Positions 43,601 through 50,848 are shown, counted from the stretch's first letter. The stretch: DNA of 64,000 bases from a virus (IMGVR_UViG_3300002052_000001:1-64000), one strand, 5' to 3'. The notes: a model not told the origin generated them from the letters alone. Translations and numbers: made by a program.

Positions 43601-44166
43601 CTTTCGAGGCGGAGACCAAGAAGCTGTACGGGCCGTTCGCAGAGGGCCGCAACGCCATGACGCGGCTGGCCAAGATGGCCAGAATCTCAACCCGGCGCGC
43701 CGGGAAGCGTAAGGGGCCGTCTGTGCCTACCAGGGAGATCACCGCTACGAATCTGGTGCGCGAGGTGCTCCAGGTTACAGCCAGGATGAATTCCGTGATC
43801 CGGGAGAGCGCGGAGCTGGGGTCGGTCGCTATCCGGGAGGGTGAGAAGCTGCTGAACCAGAAGTCGGTCATCACGGGCGACAAGCTCACGGATCGGTTGT
43901 CGGCTTATGTGCAGGTCTATTTGGACTTCCGGGACCAGGTTTCAGTTGGGCTTTTCAAGATGATCGCCAGCGTAACGCGGCGCATGAATGAGGTGACCCG
44001 GCGGCTGATGAAGATGCAGGAGGGCGTTGAACATGGCTTGCATATCGTCGTGCTGCCGTGGGCTTCGGACCCCGATTTCGAGCAGATGTGGGAGGACGAA
44101 GATATCGCCATCATCGGCGACGGGGTGTATTCTCAGGGCAAAGGCTGGCTGGAGGCGGTCGCCTAA
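40624..44166 (+). CDS. large modular protein, candidate packaged polyprotein
   Basis: 1180 residues from ATG 40624, overlapping the previous stop by four bases. N-terminal GWSGTVKAMKRHMPTEKAFALAWDMYKKGAKPHY is a module common in virion genes of large phages. Short acidic-hydrophobic blocks recur between globular modules: LNDLFEAELEESI, LDNLFEEAIEEEL, IELAELFWERAEEA, IELIEARWSDALEL and DLEAVLEELEGLDE. One module is winged-helix-like (ISVLDLGYAFGLSPQVVTGFFKKLV). The C-terminal quarter is helical. I infer modules processed or packaged together into the head; no protease is seen in this window. Confidence 0.7.
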   Translation: MTIPLTEKAPPGWSGTVKAMKRHMPTEKAFALAWDMYKKGAKPHYKSTGSTTNDKEPELKKKYQKEGLAGQLAGALEEGSRSGKEFKKGDIVRYTGKFLRNIGMQAGGPINGKVVGFVKMGGGKMWPKVLWSDRDEPHAVAPLNIEHDPRFKRKGLQHKPVYFESEDLNDLFEAELEESISLPADIIAISDFVSSKEGNVSESDLMRRFQMTRTWAKKVLKVAKVAFRGAGIPRDEMKRARANPGRYFREKVMPVLEKLYAAKLKPRKKEEDLMGLDNLFEEAIEEELLTEKGKHYYDGKSYHADTAFLNSIGDAMPGMKLKHMGFGEFSLEGNGKSIEFDRMRGKKFKGQSGRSHQVYDNKEGKLVKELIKNMEKKGRSELVREEVELEEGRQTGDDAPVEPTIKDFSIAPITRVVKKKKQWTEGDLKHAIYMVVRDQYYKKFKPTFGRGADEDHFRHVAQQFIHKLRRDGKLTHIGYADRSGKVVKHGYGDFVLAVEAAELDEAEKGKLPTEAELVAFMKEKPGRTISVLDLGYAFGLSPQVVTGFFKKLVKKGTLELVQAAPGRKRVSRTASYKLAEGIELAELFWERAEEAPPQISPARYAKNKMLVRAPSATGYKTRAARLADALKGKWTNRERGYIMSKTKAEKLKKLYTDGWDADFYTGKLEPPKKTEGIELIEARWSDALELCQTVTKGLPQLKKKHFFCRFGPQYITPQVIIEYSDVPKGSKTGEIVNCPKQVKFKVAPFKKDGDADGDVKVTVHYSNQKDIGFKPMKGSVDAVGKHIVKFLKQHDSKGMKLAASMANDLHLALMEGPIEEDWFDLSVLSCTDADLEAVLEELEGLDEGVLSKAGKAAVVAALLLGLGEAALARDVDISNYQGRARTVLDLSQRKSTGKKIGDLLKRYGVTEGELSERAPATAAVGELRSDNQELRRELERSVDQTRKFVRSVYHLEEVAEELAHAAQETERIRRTAGVERAMQRSPLGNAARSFEAETKKLYGPFAEGRNAMTRLAKMARISTRRAGKRKGPSVPTREITATNLVREVLQVTARMNSVIRESAELGSVAIREGEKLLNQKSVITGDKLTDRLSAYVQVYLDFRDQVSVGLFKMIASVTRRMNEVTRRLMKMQEGVEHGLHIVVLPWASDPDFEQMWEDEDIAIIGDGVYSQGKGWLEAVA

Positions 44167-44183
44167 CAGCATACGGAGGAGTC

Positions 44184-45302
44184 ATGGCTTTTTCAGATGA
44201 AATCCGTTCGATCCTGGACGAGGGCAAGAAACCTTCGGGCCAGCAGATGACGGAGCAGCTCCAGGAGCCCGTCGATGAGGCGCTGGAGCTGCTCAAGACC
44301 CATACCAACCTCACCACCTTGCTTCAGAAGAAGCTGGATGCGCTGTCGACGGCATTCGGAATTGCCAACCAGGATGCAACCAGGGCGGGCAAGAAGACCG
44401 GTGAGGACCGCAAACAGGTGTTCGAGGTATTCGAGGGCGCGCCGCTGTCAGCCTTGCGGGAGCTGCGGGAAGTTATCGACCGATCGATCCAGCACGTTGA
44501 GAACGTGTGTCGTCGCGGCCGGTACCGGAGCGAAATGCCGAGTTACGGCGGGAAATGGACCACAACCGAGAGTCTGGGTGAGCAGGCCGACCCGTTCGGG
44601 GGCTCTACCGACCTCCAGAGCTACGGCGATTTCGTTCCGGCGATGGGCAAGATCGAACCGGGGATGGCCGTCGACCTGGGAGGTACCGTGTTCCGTGTTA
44701 TCGGCAAATCCGGCGATTCTGCCGTGGTTCAGCCCGAGGCCATTCGTCAGCAGGTGTACGGAGATTTCGGACCTGCGGGGGGCTATCCGACACCACAGAG
44801 CCCCGTGCCGTCCGGGGCGACCACTCCCCAAGATACTCACGACGTGGCTCCACGGAGCAATCTCAGCAACCCTACGGGCCATACCTCGCTGGTCGGGACC
44901 TCGGTGCTCAAGTACAGCCCGCATAGCGGCCAGTTTTCATTCGTTACCGGCAAGATGCCGGGCGACTACGAGATGGCTACGTCCATCCAGATTGTTGGCC
45001 ACGATCCAGCGCTGCCCAACATCGCTGGCGAGAGTATCACGGCCGATCGCCTGAAGCTGATGACCGATGAGGCCGAAGGCGACGATACCATTGAGAAACT
45101 GCGGGCCGTGGCGGATAGCAGTGAGCCGAAGCTGATCAACGGCGTGTTGGTAGACCCGTTTTCGGCGAACGTGGCGGTCGAGATGTACGACGGCCTGAAC
45201 GATGACAACCAGGAGCGCATGGAGGGAATGGGCATCTACGAGGTGCTCCAGGTGATTTATAGCGTGATGTCCAAGGCGCGGAGGGTTGGCGCAAAGGAGT
45301 AA
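44184..45302 (+). CDS. head-internal / virion protein with C-terminal shared module
   Basis: 372 residues from ATG 44184 after ACGGAGGAGTC. The start MAFSDEIRSILDEGKKPSG resembles the acidic N-terminal blocks of the next two genes. The C-terminal module (LVDPFSANVAVEMYDGLNDDNQERMEGMGIYEVLQVIYSVM) is related in pattern to the C-terminus of the 45960 product (MVDLWTASHVVQVYDAL, MPLLQMIGVVWKLV). The middle has a Gly/Ser-rich loop set. A packaged virion role is inferred from these shared modules. Confidence 0.66.
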   Translation: MAFSDEIRSILDEGKKPSGQQMTEQLQEPVDEALELLKTHTNLTTLLQKKLDALSTAFGIANQDATRAGKKTGEDRKQVFEVFEGAPLSALRELREVIDRSIQHVENVCRRGRYRSEMPSYGGKWTTTESLGEQADPFGGSTDLQSYGDFVPAMGKIEPGMAVDLGGTVFRVIGKSGDSAVVQPEAIRQQVYGDFGPAGGYPTPQSPVPSGATTPQDTHDVAPRSNLSNPTGHTSLVGTSVLKYSPHSGQFSFVTGKMPGDYEMATSIQIVGHDPALPNIAGESITADRLKLMTDEAEGDDTIEKLRAVADSSEPKLINGVLVDPFSANVAVEMYDGLNDDNQERMEGMGIYEVLQVIYSVMSKARRVGAKE

Positions 45303-45305
45303 CCG

Positions 45306-45944
45306 ATGGGACTGGCAAACGCACTGGCAGAAGCGGTGGGCTTCGAGGCCGGGGGACTGGAGGAAGCCGGGAAAGGGAAGACTCCTTCGACAGCGGCCGA
45401 GTTCAAGCGCGAGGCCGAAAAGATGAAGGAGAAGGGGTATCGTTTCAAAGTCGAGGTCAAACTTCGTGACCGAATCGACTACCTTTATGCAAAAACCTCC
45501 AGCGCTGCCGCGCAGTTAGCCCGCGAAAATCCGGGTTCGATTGTTATGCCGATCGATGCTCCGCCATTTAGCGGAAAGGCTCGCGGAAAACGTGAAGACT
45601 CTGACGGGGAACGGGAGGGAAACCGTAGCTTGGAGGAGGCAGGACGGGGCAAAGGATCAACGGCATATTTTGCCTCTCTGATTGATTCTGCTGTCCGCAA
45701 TTTGCGGGATCAGGCCCACGATATGCTGGACAAGGCCAGCGATATCGAAAATGCGTGGAAGAAGTGGGACGTGAAGAAGCTGGTTACACTCGGTGTTCTC
45801 AATCGTTCTCAGGCGACCCAATTGAAGGCTGCCTTGGAGGGAAGCGTTACCAGATTTTTCGCGGGTTCCCGGCGACATGAGAGCGATTCGTCGGATGTCG
45901 ATTTGAACGCTCTGTTCAGCGAGGCGGCATCGGAAGTGCCTTGA
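45306..45944 (+). CDS. virion protein with CTS-like N-terminus (paralogue of gene at 45960)
   Basis: 212 residues from ATG 45306. The N-terminus MGLANALAEAVGFEAGGLEE is shared almost residue for residue with the 45960 product. An LxE/LEE-type sequence at about residue 20 resembles cleavage sites of T4-type capsid-targeting peptides. The C-terminus has SDSSDVDLNALFSEAASEVP, another LF-E-A motif. The middle includes the helix NLRDQAHDMLDKASDIENAWKKW. Packaging into the head is an inference. Confidence 0.68.
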   Translation: MGLANALAEAVGFEAGGLEEAGKGKTPSTAAEFKREAEKMKEKGYRFKVEVKLRDRIDYLYAKTSSAAAQLARENPGSIVMPIDAPPFSGKARGKREDSDGEREGNRSLEEAGRGKGSTAYFASLIDSAVRNLRDQAHDMLDKASDIENAWKKWDVKKLVTLGVLNRSQATQLKAALEGSVTRFFAGSRRHESDSSDVDLNALFSEAASEVP

Positions 45945-45959
45945 GATAAGGAGCGACGG

Positions 45960-46610
45960 ATGGGATTTGCAAACGCATTACAGGAAGCGGTGGGCTCCGA
46001 GGCCAGAGGGTTGGAGGAGAAAGGAGAGTCCGCTGAAACAGCCAAATTGAACAAGGCTTTCGGCAAGGCAGGTTTTGGGGGCGGTGAGCCGAAACAGACA
46101 TTTTTGGGGCGTACAGTTGGTAAGTATGAAATGCGCGAATTTGATAGCTTTAAGAAGGTGGTACAGGTGGTAAATCGAGTGCTGAAGGCAAACGGTTTGG
46201 CTCCTGCTGTTGCTTGGCCATCGGATTTGCAAGACAGGCGAGATGTTTCCCGAGGCGTTGGAAAAGGAATCGGGGTGTATATTTCCCGACGGGGTAATCG
46301 GTATTCCGTTATGGCCGGAGGAGGCACTCAAGAATCTGATAATGTCGACTTGGACGTGCTGTTCACCGGGGCGGCCGAAGAGCTGGACGAGGGTAGGGCG
46401 AAAAAGCCTGTCATTGACCAGATGCGCCAGATCGTGAAGGAAAAGACGGCGCGCAAGATTCAGGGCAAGATGGTGGACCTGTGGACTGCGAGCCACGTGG
46501 TTCAGGTGTACGATGCGCTGAAGCCCGAGAACCAGAAGAAGCTGATGGCGATGCCGTTGCTCCAGATGATCGGGGTGGTCTGGAAATTGGTGGACGCGGC
46601 CACCTCTTGA
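45960..46610 (+). CDS. virion protein with CTS-like N-terminus and C-terminal shared module
   Basis: 216 residues from ATG 45960. Begins MGFANALQEAVGSEARGLEE, nearly identical to the preceding gene. The middle has SDNVDLDVLFTGAAEELDEG, the same acidic motif as the 45306 C-terminus, after which the protein continues with a domain resembling the end of 44184 (MVDLWTASHVVQVYDALKPEN). Thus it combines elements of both neighbours. The TGA lies within the -35 box of the next promoter. Confidence 0.68.
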   Translation: MGFANALQEAVGSEARGLEEKGESAETAKLNKAFGKAGFGGGEPKQTFLGRTVGKYEMREFDSFKKVVQVVNRVLKANGLAPAVAWPSDLQDRRDVSRGVGKGIGVYISRRGNRYSVMAGGGTQESDNVDLDVLFTGAAEELDEGRAKKPVIDQMRQIVKEKTARKIQGKMVDLWTASHVVQVYDALKPENQKKLMAMPLLQMIGVVWKLVDAATS

Positions 46611-46634
46611 CCAACGCTGGCTATCGTATAAGAT
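46607..46634 (+). promoter_or_regulatory. promoter P1 (TTGACC-N14-TATAAGAT)
   Basis: TTGACC (46607-46612), 14 bases, TATAAGAT (46627-46634). An inverted repeat GCTATC-N6-GATAGC (46620-46637) spans the -10 box, an operator-like arrangement. The gene starts at 46641, so transcription would begin very close to the ATG. Palindrome copy 4 lies 26 bases downstream of the -10. Confidence 0.5.
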
Positions 46635-46640
46635 AGCTGG

Positions 46641-47129
46641 ATGCTAGGGGCGCGCCGGAGGCAGTCGACTGCCCGATATTTCCAGCCGGTGCGATGTGCC
46701 ATCTTGGGATGCGGCGAGACGGCCGAGCCGGGGGCTATTTACTGTGCGGAATGCCGTGGACGGGCGATTGAGCGTCTGGAGGCTGACTCGGAGCTGGATG
46801 TCGAGATTTTGATTTTCCAGGAGGTTTTGGAAGGCGGTCCGGTGACCCGGCGACTGGAACGGCAAGGTACCCATCCGTGCGGCTTGTGCGGGCGACCTGC
46901 GGTTCCGGGACGGCAGTATTGCAGCGATCGATGTCGTACGCGGGCGCGGGCGGGCGAGCGAGGTCAGGTGAAACTGAATGGAATGGTGGCCACATTTTTG
47001 GAGCACGCGGCGCGGCGCGGGCTCGGTCGTAGCACCGTCTACAAGCGCCTGAAACTGGGTCTGACGCCTCTGGAAGCCCTGACCCGACCAGTTGACCCCG
47101 AGATGCGCCGGAGGGCACTATGCCGGTAG
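46641..47129 (+). CDS. double zinc-finger protein with C-terminal DNA-binding helix
   Basis: 162 residues from ATG 46641. Two Cys clusters (CAILGCGE to YCAECR, and CGLCGRPAVPG to YCSDRC) are zinc-binding. The C-terminal GRSTVYKRLKLGLTPLEALTRP resembles helix-turn-helix modules that close HNH and AP2-type phage proteins. There is no HNH motif, so a regulator or nuclease remnant is possible. The promoter, operator and palindrome 4 at its 5' end suggest control at DNA level; the palindrome encodes RQSTA in its N-terminus. Confidence 0.7.
   Translation: MLGARRRQSTARYFQPVRCAILGCGETAEPGAIYCAECRGRAIERLEADSELDVEILIFQEVLEGGPVTRRLERQGTHPCGLCGRPAVPGRQYCSDRCRTRARAGERGQVKLNGMVATFLEHAARRGLGRSTVYKRLKLGLTPLEALTRPVDPEMRRRALCR
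46660..46673. repeat. dispersed palindrome copy 4
   Basis: GGCAGTCGACTGCC core, read as R-Q-S-T-A at the N-terminus of the zinc-finger gene. It is the only copy next to a promoter, 26 bases after the -10 box. Confidence 0.85.
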
Positions 47130-47431
47130 CAAGCTGTGTGCCGGGGGTGCCGATGGCGGAACGGAAGACGGCTCTTGAAAGGGTCATCACGGCCGTCGAT
47201 ACCTATCGGCAGGTGGCTCGGAAGAGGGGTCCCGAGTTCGATGTCTGGCGCGAGGATGCGCGCCGGACGTTGGACGTGGAGCTGCTCACCTACCTGGGGG
47301 TTACTGAGTCGGAGACGATCAAGAGCCAGCAGCGGCTCCTGACAGAGGTTCTGGCCTTTCTGAAGAAGGCCGAAGGAGACTGGGCCGCCGTGCTCAGGGT
47401 GAAGGTAAAGAACGAACTGGGGCTGAAATAG
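47120..47431 (+). CDS. hypothetical helical protein
   Basis: 103 residues from ATG 47120, overlapping the previous stop region, with GGAGGGCACT upstream. Charged helical composition (AERKTALERVITAVDTYRQVARK, then WREDARRTLDVELLTYLGVTESE, then WAAVLRVKVKNELGLK). No Cys, no membrane segment. It lies just before the Gp157-family gene and is probably in its operon. Confidence 0.62.
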   Translation: MPVASCVPGVPMAERKTALERVITAVDTYRQVARKRGPEFDVWREDARRTLDVELLTYLGVTESETIKSQQRLLTEVLAFLKKAEGDWAAVLRVKVKNELGLK

Positions 47432-47447
47432 CTCCGAGGAGAAGGAG

Positions 47448-47936
47448 ATGGCGAAATTGTACGAAATGGTGGGCAGCTACCGGAACCTGCTGGAGGTGTC
47501 CGACAGCGAGACCGGCGAAGGATTCCAGGCGGTACTGGACACCCTCAGCGACGCGATCGACACCAAGCTGGAGGGCTGCGCTAAAGTGGTCAGGAACCTC
47601 CAGGGCGATATCGCCGTGCTGAAGGAGGAGGAGGCGCGGCTGGCCGGGCGGCGTCAGTCGGTGGAGAACAACATTACCCGGCTGAAGACCTACATGCGCG
47701 AGAACATGACGGCGGCGGACAAGCAGAAGATCAAAACGGCGCTGTTCACCATCTACATCATCAAGGGCAAGGAGAAGGTGCAGATCGACGATGAGACACT
47801 GATCTCCAGCGAGTATCGGGCCGAGCCCAGTCCGCCGCCGCCAGACCGCAAGGCTATCCTGGCCGCGTTGAAAGCGGGTACGAAAGTGCCCGGCGCGAAG
47901 ATAGTGATCGGCGATCCGTCACTCGGTATCCGATAA
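47448..47936 (+). CDS. Siphovirus Gp157-family protein
   Basis: 162 residues from ATG 47448 after GAGGAGAAGGAG. The long coiled-coil (FQAVLDTLSDAIDTKLEGCAKVVRNLQGDIAVLKEEEARLAGRRQSVENNITRLKTYM) followed by IKTALFTIYIIKGKEKVQIDD is characteristic of the Gp157 family from Streptococcus phage Sfi21, linked in some phages to recombination and to phage resistance. Family assignment is by pattern; the biochemical role remains unclear. Confidence 0.8.
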   Translation: MAKLYEMVGSYRNLLEVSDSETGEGFQAVLDTLSDAIDTKLEGCAKVVRNLQGDIAVLKEEEARLAGRRQSVENNITRLKTYMRENMTAADKQKIKTALFTIYIIKGKEKVQIDDETLISSEYRAEPSPPPPDRKAILAALKAGTKVPGAKIVIGDPSLGIR

Positions 47937-47939
47937 GGC

Positions 47940-47965
47940 TTGACAAACGCTCGTCAACCTATAAC
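47940..47965 (+). promoter_or_regulatory. promoter P2 (TTGACA-N14-TATAAC)
   Basis: TTGACA (47940-47945), 14 bases, TATAAC (47960-47965). The -10 region is within an inverted repeat TATAAC-TTAG-GTTATA (47960-47975). It serves the gene at 47975, which would be leaderless or nearly so. Confidence 0.5.
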
Positions 47966-47974
47966 TTAGGTTAT

Positions 47975-48358
47975 ATGGTGCTCATCGGAGAGAAGGGCCA
48001 GGGCATCCGGGAGGTGAGGTTTTACCTCGCTAAGGCTGTCCCGGATTTGATGCGTGGTGAGCCCCGCAACTGCGGGCTCATCATCCGTCGGGCCGAATCG
48101 AAGGAGCTGCACTTCCGGTTCATGGACGTGCCGCCAGTAGTCATCGACGGCTACCACGAGACGATCGGGAACTGGAAGGACGCGCTGGTCAAGCACGGTA
48201 ATCGGAGCCTGCATTTCATCGGCAAGCGCAGCGGTAACAAGTACGCCAACCCGAAGCTCTACATCGAGCTGGCTTTCAACCGGATGGTCGCGGGCCGGGT
48301 CGACTTCGGCGAGGCGTACAAGCGGCTGGTGCTGCCGGAAGGGGGGAGTCGTGAGTGA
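47975..48358 (+). CDS. hypothetical small alpha/beta protein
   Basis: 127 residues from ATG 47975. Strands such as GLIIRRAESKELHFRFMDV alternate with a long helix (LYIELAFNRMVAGRVDFGEAYKRLVL). No Cys cluster or membrane segment. It is immediately followed by the methyltransferase-like gene with an eight-base overlap, so it could be part of a two-gene module. Confidence 0.6.
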   Translation: MVLIGEKGQGIREVRFYLAKAVPDLMRGEPRNCGLIIRRAESKELHFRFMDVPPVVIDGYHETIGNWKDALVKHGNRSLHFIGKRSGNKYANPKLYIELAFNRMVAGRVDFGEAYKRLVLPEGGSRE

Positions 48359-48974
48359 GAGCTGGTTCGACAGGTACAAGGTGGACGTGCCGGAGGGCAC
48401 CGCCGGGAATTATGCCATCGAGCGATACGAGGTATTCGAGGAAGATGCGAAGTTCAGCGAGGTTCGGGCGGTAATCAGCTTTAGCGAGCGCGGGCGTGCT
48501 GTTCCGGCGGGCACCTATACGCGGCTGGTACGCAAGGGTGGCATCTACAGGCGCACGGTGGTGATGTCCGACACACCGTCTGAGATTAGGGATCATCGGC
48601 TAGCCATTCGTGTGGCCAGGGGCGACGTGCTCCTTAACGGCCTGGGGCTCGGGGTGATGGCGCGGGCCTGCCTGATGAAGCCGGAGGTCGAGCACGTGAC
48701 CGTAGTGGAACTGGCCAGGGAGGTGATCATGTTGGTCGAGCCTTGGCTGGCCGAGATCGCCCGGAAGGCCAACACCCGGCTCACCATCATCCACGCCAAC
48801 GCCCTGGAGTGGCAGCCGCCCAAAAACAAGCGGTGGGACGCCGTGTGGCACGATATCTGGGACGACATCTGCGCGGACAACCTGCCGGATATGCACAAGC
48901 TCCACCGGCGGTTCGGGCGGCGCTGCGACTGGCAGGGCTCCTGGTGCCGGGCGGAGGCGGAGAGGAACCGATGA
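48351..48974 (+). CDS. class I SAM-dependent methyltransferase-like protein
   Basis: 207 residues from GTG 48351. SAM-binding hallmark GDVLLNGLGLGVMARACLMKP, then the acidic end of strand two in HVTVVELAREVI, then TIIHANALEW and the characteristic C-terminal RWDAVWHDIWDDICADN with FGRRCDWQGSWCR. The last motif is one I recall from other phage genomes. Substrate unknown; DNA, nucleotide or spermidine-type chemistry cannot be chosen from sequence alone. Confidence 0.8.
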   Translation: MSESWFDRYKVDVPEGTAGNYAIERYEVFEEDAKFSEVRAVISFSERGRAVPAGTYTRLVRKGGIYRRTVVMSDTPSEIRDHRLAIRVARGDVLLNGLGLGVMARACLMKPEVEHVTVVELAREVIMLVEPWLAEIARKANTRLTIIHANALEWQPPKNKRWDAVWHDIWDDICADNLPDMHKLHRRFGRRCDWQGSWCRAEAERNR

Positions 48975-49411
48975 CGACCAGGAAACACAACGGAAAGCCG
49001 GTGCCCCCGGAGCTGTGGGGCAAGGATCATCTGACCACGCTGAGCTACATCGAGACAGTGTGTACCGATCACAAGGGCATTCCCTCTGCTGCCCGAATGC
49101 GGCATTGGCCGGGGCGTGTGCTCCGTGGCGACATCGATAGGGACCGTCTGCCGACTGTTGGTAATGACAAGGGATATCCGACTCGGTTGCGCGGTGGGGA
49201 TGAGCTGACCGAGCACGATGACTGGGACTGTGTGGAGGATATGGTGCAGGCGGGACTCATTCTCTGGGAAGGGACCGGGATGTACCCCATCCTCAAGCTC
49301 ACCGATAAGGGCTGGGCGGTCGCCGGGGTGCTGCGTAAATGCCGGGCCGAGAACATCCCTACATCGGACCTTCCTGTGGAGGACCTCCTGGAGGCGATCA
49401 AGGATGCCTGA
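48971..49411 (+). CDS. hypothetical protein
   Basis: 146 residues; ATGA overlap with the methyltransferase stop. Contains GKDHLTTLSYIETVCTDHKG, RGDIDRDRLPTVGNDKGYPTRLR and a DDWDCVEDMVQAGLILWEGTG helix-strand, which resemble small phage accessory domains with an acidic surface. The C-terminal motif DLPVEDLLEAIKDA is again an acidic-hydrophobic helix. Unknown function. Confidence 0.6.
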   Translation: MTTRKHNGKPVPPELWGKDHLTTLSYIETVCTDHKGIPSAARMRHWPGRVLRGDIDRDRLPTVGNDKGYPTRLRGGDELTEHDDWDCVEDMVQAGLILWEGTGMYPILKLTDKGWAVAGVLRKCRAENIPTSDLPVEDLLEAIKDA

Positions 49412-49760
49412 GATCAAGGGATTCAGGTTCAAAGTGGAGGTCCGGCTTCAGATTACGAGGTCGGAACTGGACCACATGATCGAGTGCTCCCAGGCACACT
49501 ACGACTGGAAGTGCAAGGCGGCGTCGCAGCAGGGCGGTTTTCTCTACGGCTGGCGGAATATGTTTGAGCTGGACGAGCCGGGTATCAAAACCTTAGAAGT
49601 CCAGGCCAACTGGGATACGGTGGACACGCTGTGCAAGATGTTGGAAGGCGAACAGTACATGCGCCACCTTGCGCCCGAGAAGAGCCTTTATTTTTCCATG
49701 AGGCGCGTTCTGGTTCGGATGCGCGAGGAGTCGGAGCGGGTCAATGCCGAAAAAGAGTAG
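49404..49760 (+). CDS. hypothetical helical protein
   Basis: 118 residues from ATG 49404, overlapping the previous stop by eight bases. Starts with a strand (FRFKVEVRLQITRSEL) then helices (LDHMIECSQAHYDWKCKAA). The remaining region has a Trp/Tyr-rich patch. Unknown family. The start FRFKVEVRL resembles the strand YRFKVEVKL in the 45306 gene, perhaps a shared small fold. Confidence 0.6.
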   Translation: MPEIKGFRFKVEVRLQITRSELDHMIECSQAHYDWKCKAASQQGGFLYGWRNMFELDEPGIKTLEVQANWDTVDTLCKMLEGEQYMRHLAPEKSLYFSMRRVLVRMREESERVNAEKE

Positions 49761-50310
49761 AGAATCAGCCGAGCCCGAGCTGTTCAAGGACCACGACGGG
49801 GCCTACAAGGTCCGGTGGCCGGACGGAACGGTGGTCAAGGTGCCGGAGCCGTCGAAGCCGCCACCTCCTCCTCGTATGTCTCAGCGGGAGATGCTTGGGG
49901 ATAAGTGGCCAACTGACGTTCATCCTGTCACCGGGGAACCATTTGTGAGGTGTGAGAGCGTGGAGATGGATCGGGAAACACTCGATTATCGTTGTCCGCC
50001 GCCGGAAAGACCCACGCGGGAGATTTGGGAATGGGATGATGATGCCGAGACCCCTACCTACGTCCGGGAGATGACCGATGAGGAATACGAAGCGGCGCTG
50101 AAGAAGTACGAGGAAAGGTGCAAAGAGTGGAATAGGACCGGCGGTGAGATACGTCTGGCAGGGCACGAAACGATCACCGGCCGGTTTGTTACAGCGAGCG
50201 GGGCCTGGGCGGAAGGCGTTCTGGTCGGGGAGAACGAGTGGCATTGGACTGAGCCGCCAAGTGTGGCGCTGGGCCATGTTTCACGTGAAACATCTGGAGG
50301 TGGTCGATGA
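49744..50310 (+). CDS. hypothetical protein containing a perfect parS site in its coding sequence
   Basis: 188 residues from ATG 49744 overlapping the previous stop. It has a strand DHDGAYKVRWPDGTVVKVP, a Pro-rich hinge, and helical DDEAETP-type segments (here DDDAETPTYVREMTDEEYEAALKKYEERCKEW). The C-terminus G-HVSRETSGGGR is the translation of the parS sequence. The palindrome is read as H-V-S-R-E-T. Product function unknown; the DNA-level signal is of greater interest than the peptide. Confidence 0.62.
   Translation: MPKKSRESAEPELFKDHDGAYKVRWPDGTVVKVPEPSKPPPPPRMSQREMLGDKWPTDVHPVTGEPFVRCESVEMDRETLDYRCPPPERPTREIWEWDDDAETPTYVREMTDEEYEAALKKYEERCKEWNRTGGEIRLAGHETITGRFVTASGAWAEGVLVGENEWHWTEPPSVALGHVSRETSGGGR
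50277..50292. promoter_or_regulatory. perfect bacterial parS-type site
   Basis: TGTTTCACGTGAAACA, identical to the chromosomal ParB-binding consensus known from Bacillus and many other bacteria; flanking A/T extends it to an 18-bp perfect inverted repeat (50276-50293). It lies near the 3' end of the gene at 49744. No parA or parB gene is in this window, so host ParB or a phage ParB outside the window would be needed. Confidence 0.75.
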
Positions 50311-50645
50311 GGGTGACGTTGGGTTGCTGTCATGGCTGTCGGCAGGTCGAACCGTTCCAGGCCACCGATCTTGGAAGGCTGTGTCCTTTTGATTTGGAAA
50401 AAAAACGGTGGGCCGAAATACAAGCCGAAACTCTGGACGGCAAGCACAAGACCGAGGCGGTGTTCGTGCATAACGATCCAGGATGTGTCGCCCTGGCCAC
50501 CGAATGGTTCATCCTGGAGATGCTCAGAAAGGCAGGGCCGGATATTAAGGAATTAAATCTCAAGACCAGATTTCCGAAGCCGCTGGAGTACATTGTGTTC
50601 CGGCTTCAGCCCGGCAGTTTTGTACCAAAGGAGTGCGACCGATGA
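50307..50645 (+). CDS. hypothetical protein
   Basis: 112 residues; ATGA overlap with previous gene. N-terminal CCHGCRQVEPF suggests a small Cys-rich site. The rest has a mixed strand-helix pattern (EAVFVHNDPGCVALATEWFILEMLRKAG) and ends in a strand (LEYIVFRLQPG). No known family. Confidence 0.6.
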   Translation: MRVTLGCCHGCRQVEPFQATDLGRLCPFDLEKKRWAEIQAETLDGKHKTEAVFVHNDPGCVALATEWFILEMLRKAGPDIKELNLKTRFPKPLEYIVFRLQPGSFVPKECDR

Positions 50646-50848
50646 TCGTTGCGCCCGGACAGTACCTGCTGGCCGTCTCGAAGGATGACTTGAAGATTCT
50701 CAAGGCGGCATTAGCGGACTGGGAGGGTTCCTGCCCGACGCCAGAGGGCCTTGACACGCGCACGCCAATCCAGAAGGAGTACCATGATCGTGATGTGGCG
50801 CGGGCGCGGGAGATGAGCGGAGAGATCGGGAAGTTTTTGCGGAAGTGA
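50642..50848 (+). CDS. small hypothetical protein
   Basis: 68 residues; ATG 50642 overlaps the previous stop (ATGA). Sequence VAPGQYLLAVSKDDLKILKAALADWEGSC, then RTPIQKEYHDRDVARAREMSGEIGKFLRK: helical, small accessory protein. No known family. Confidence 0.58.
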   Translation: MIVAPGQYLLAVSKDDLKILKAALADWEGSCPTPEGLDTRTPIQKEYHDRDVARAREMSGEIGKFLRK

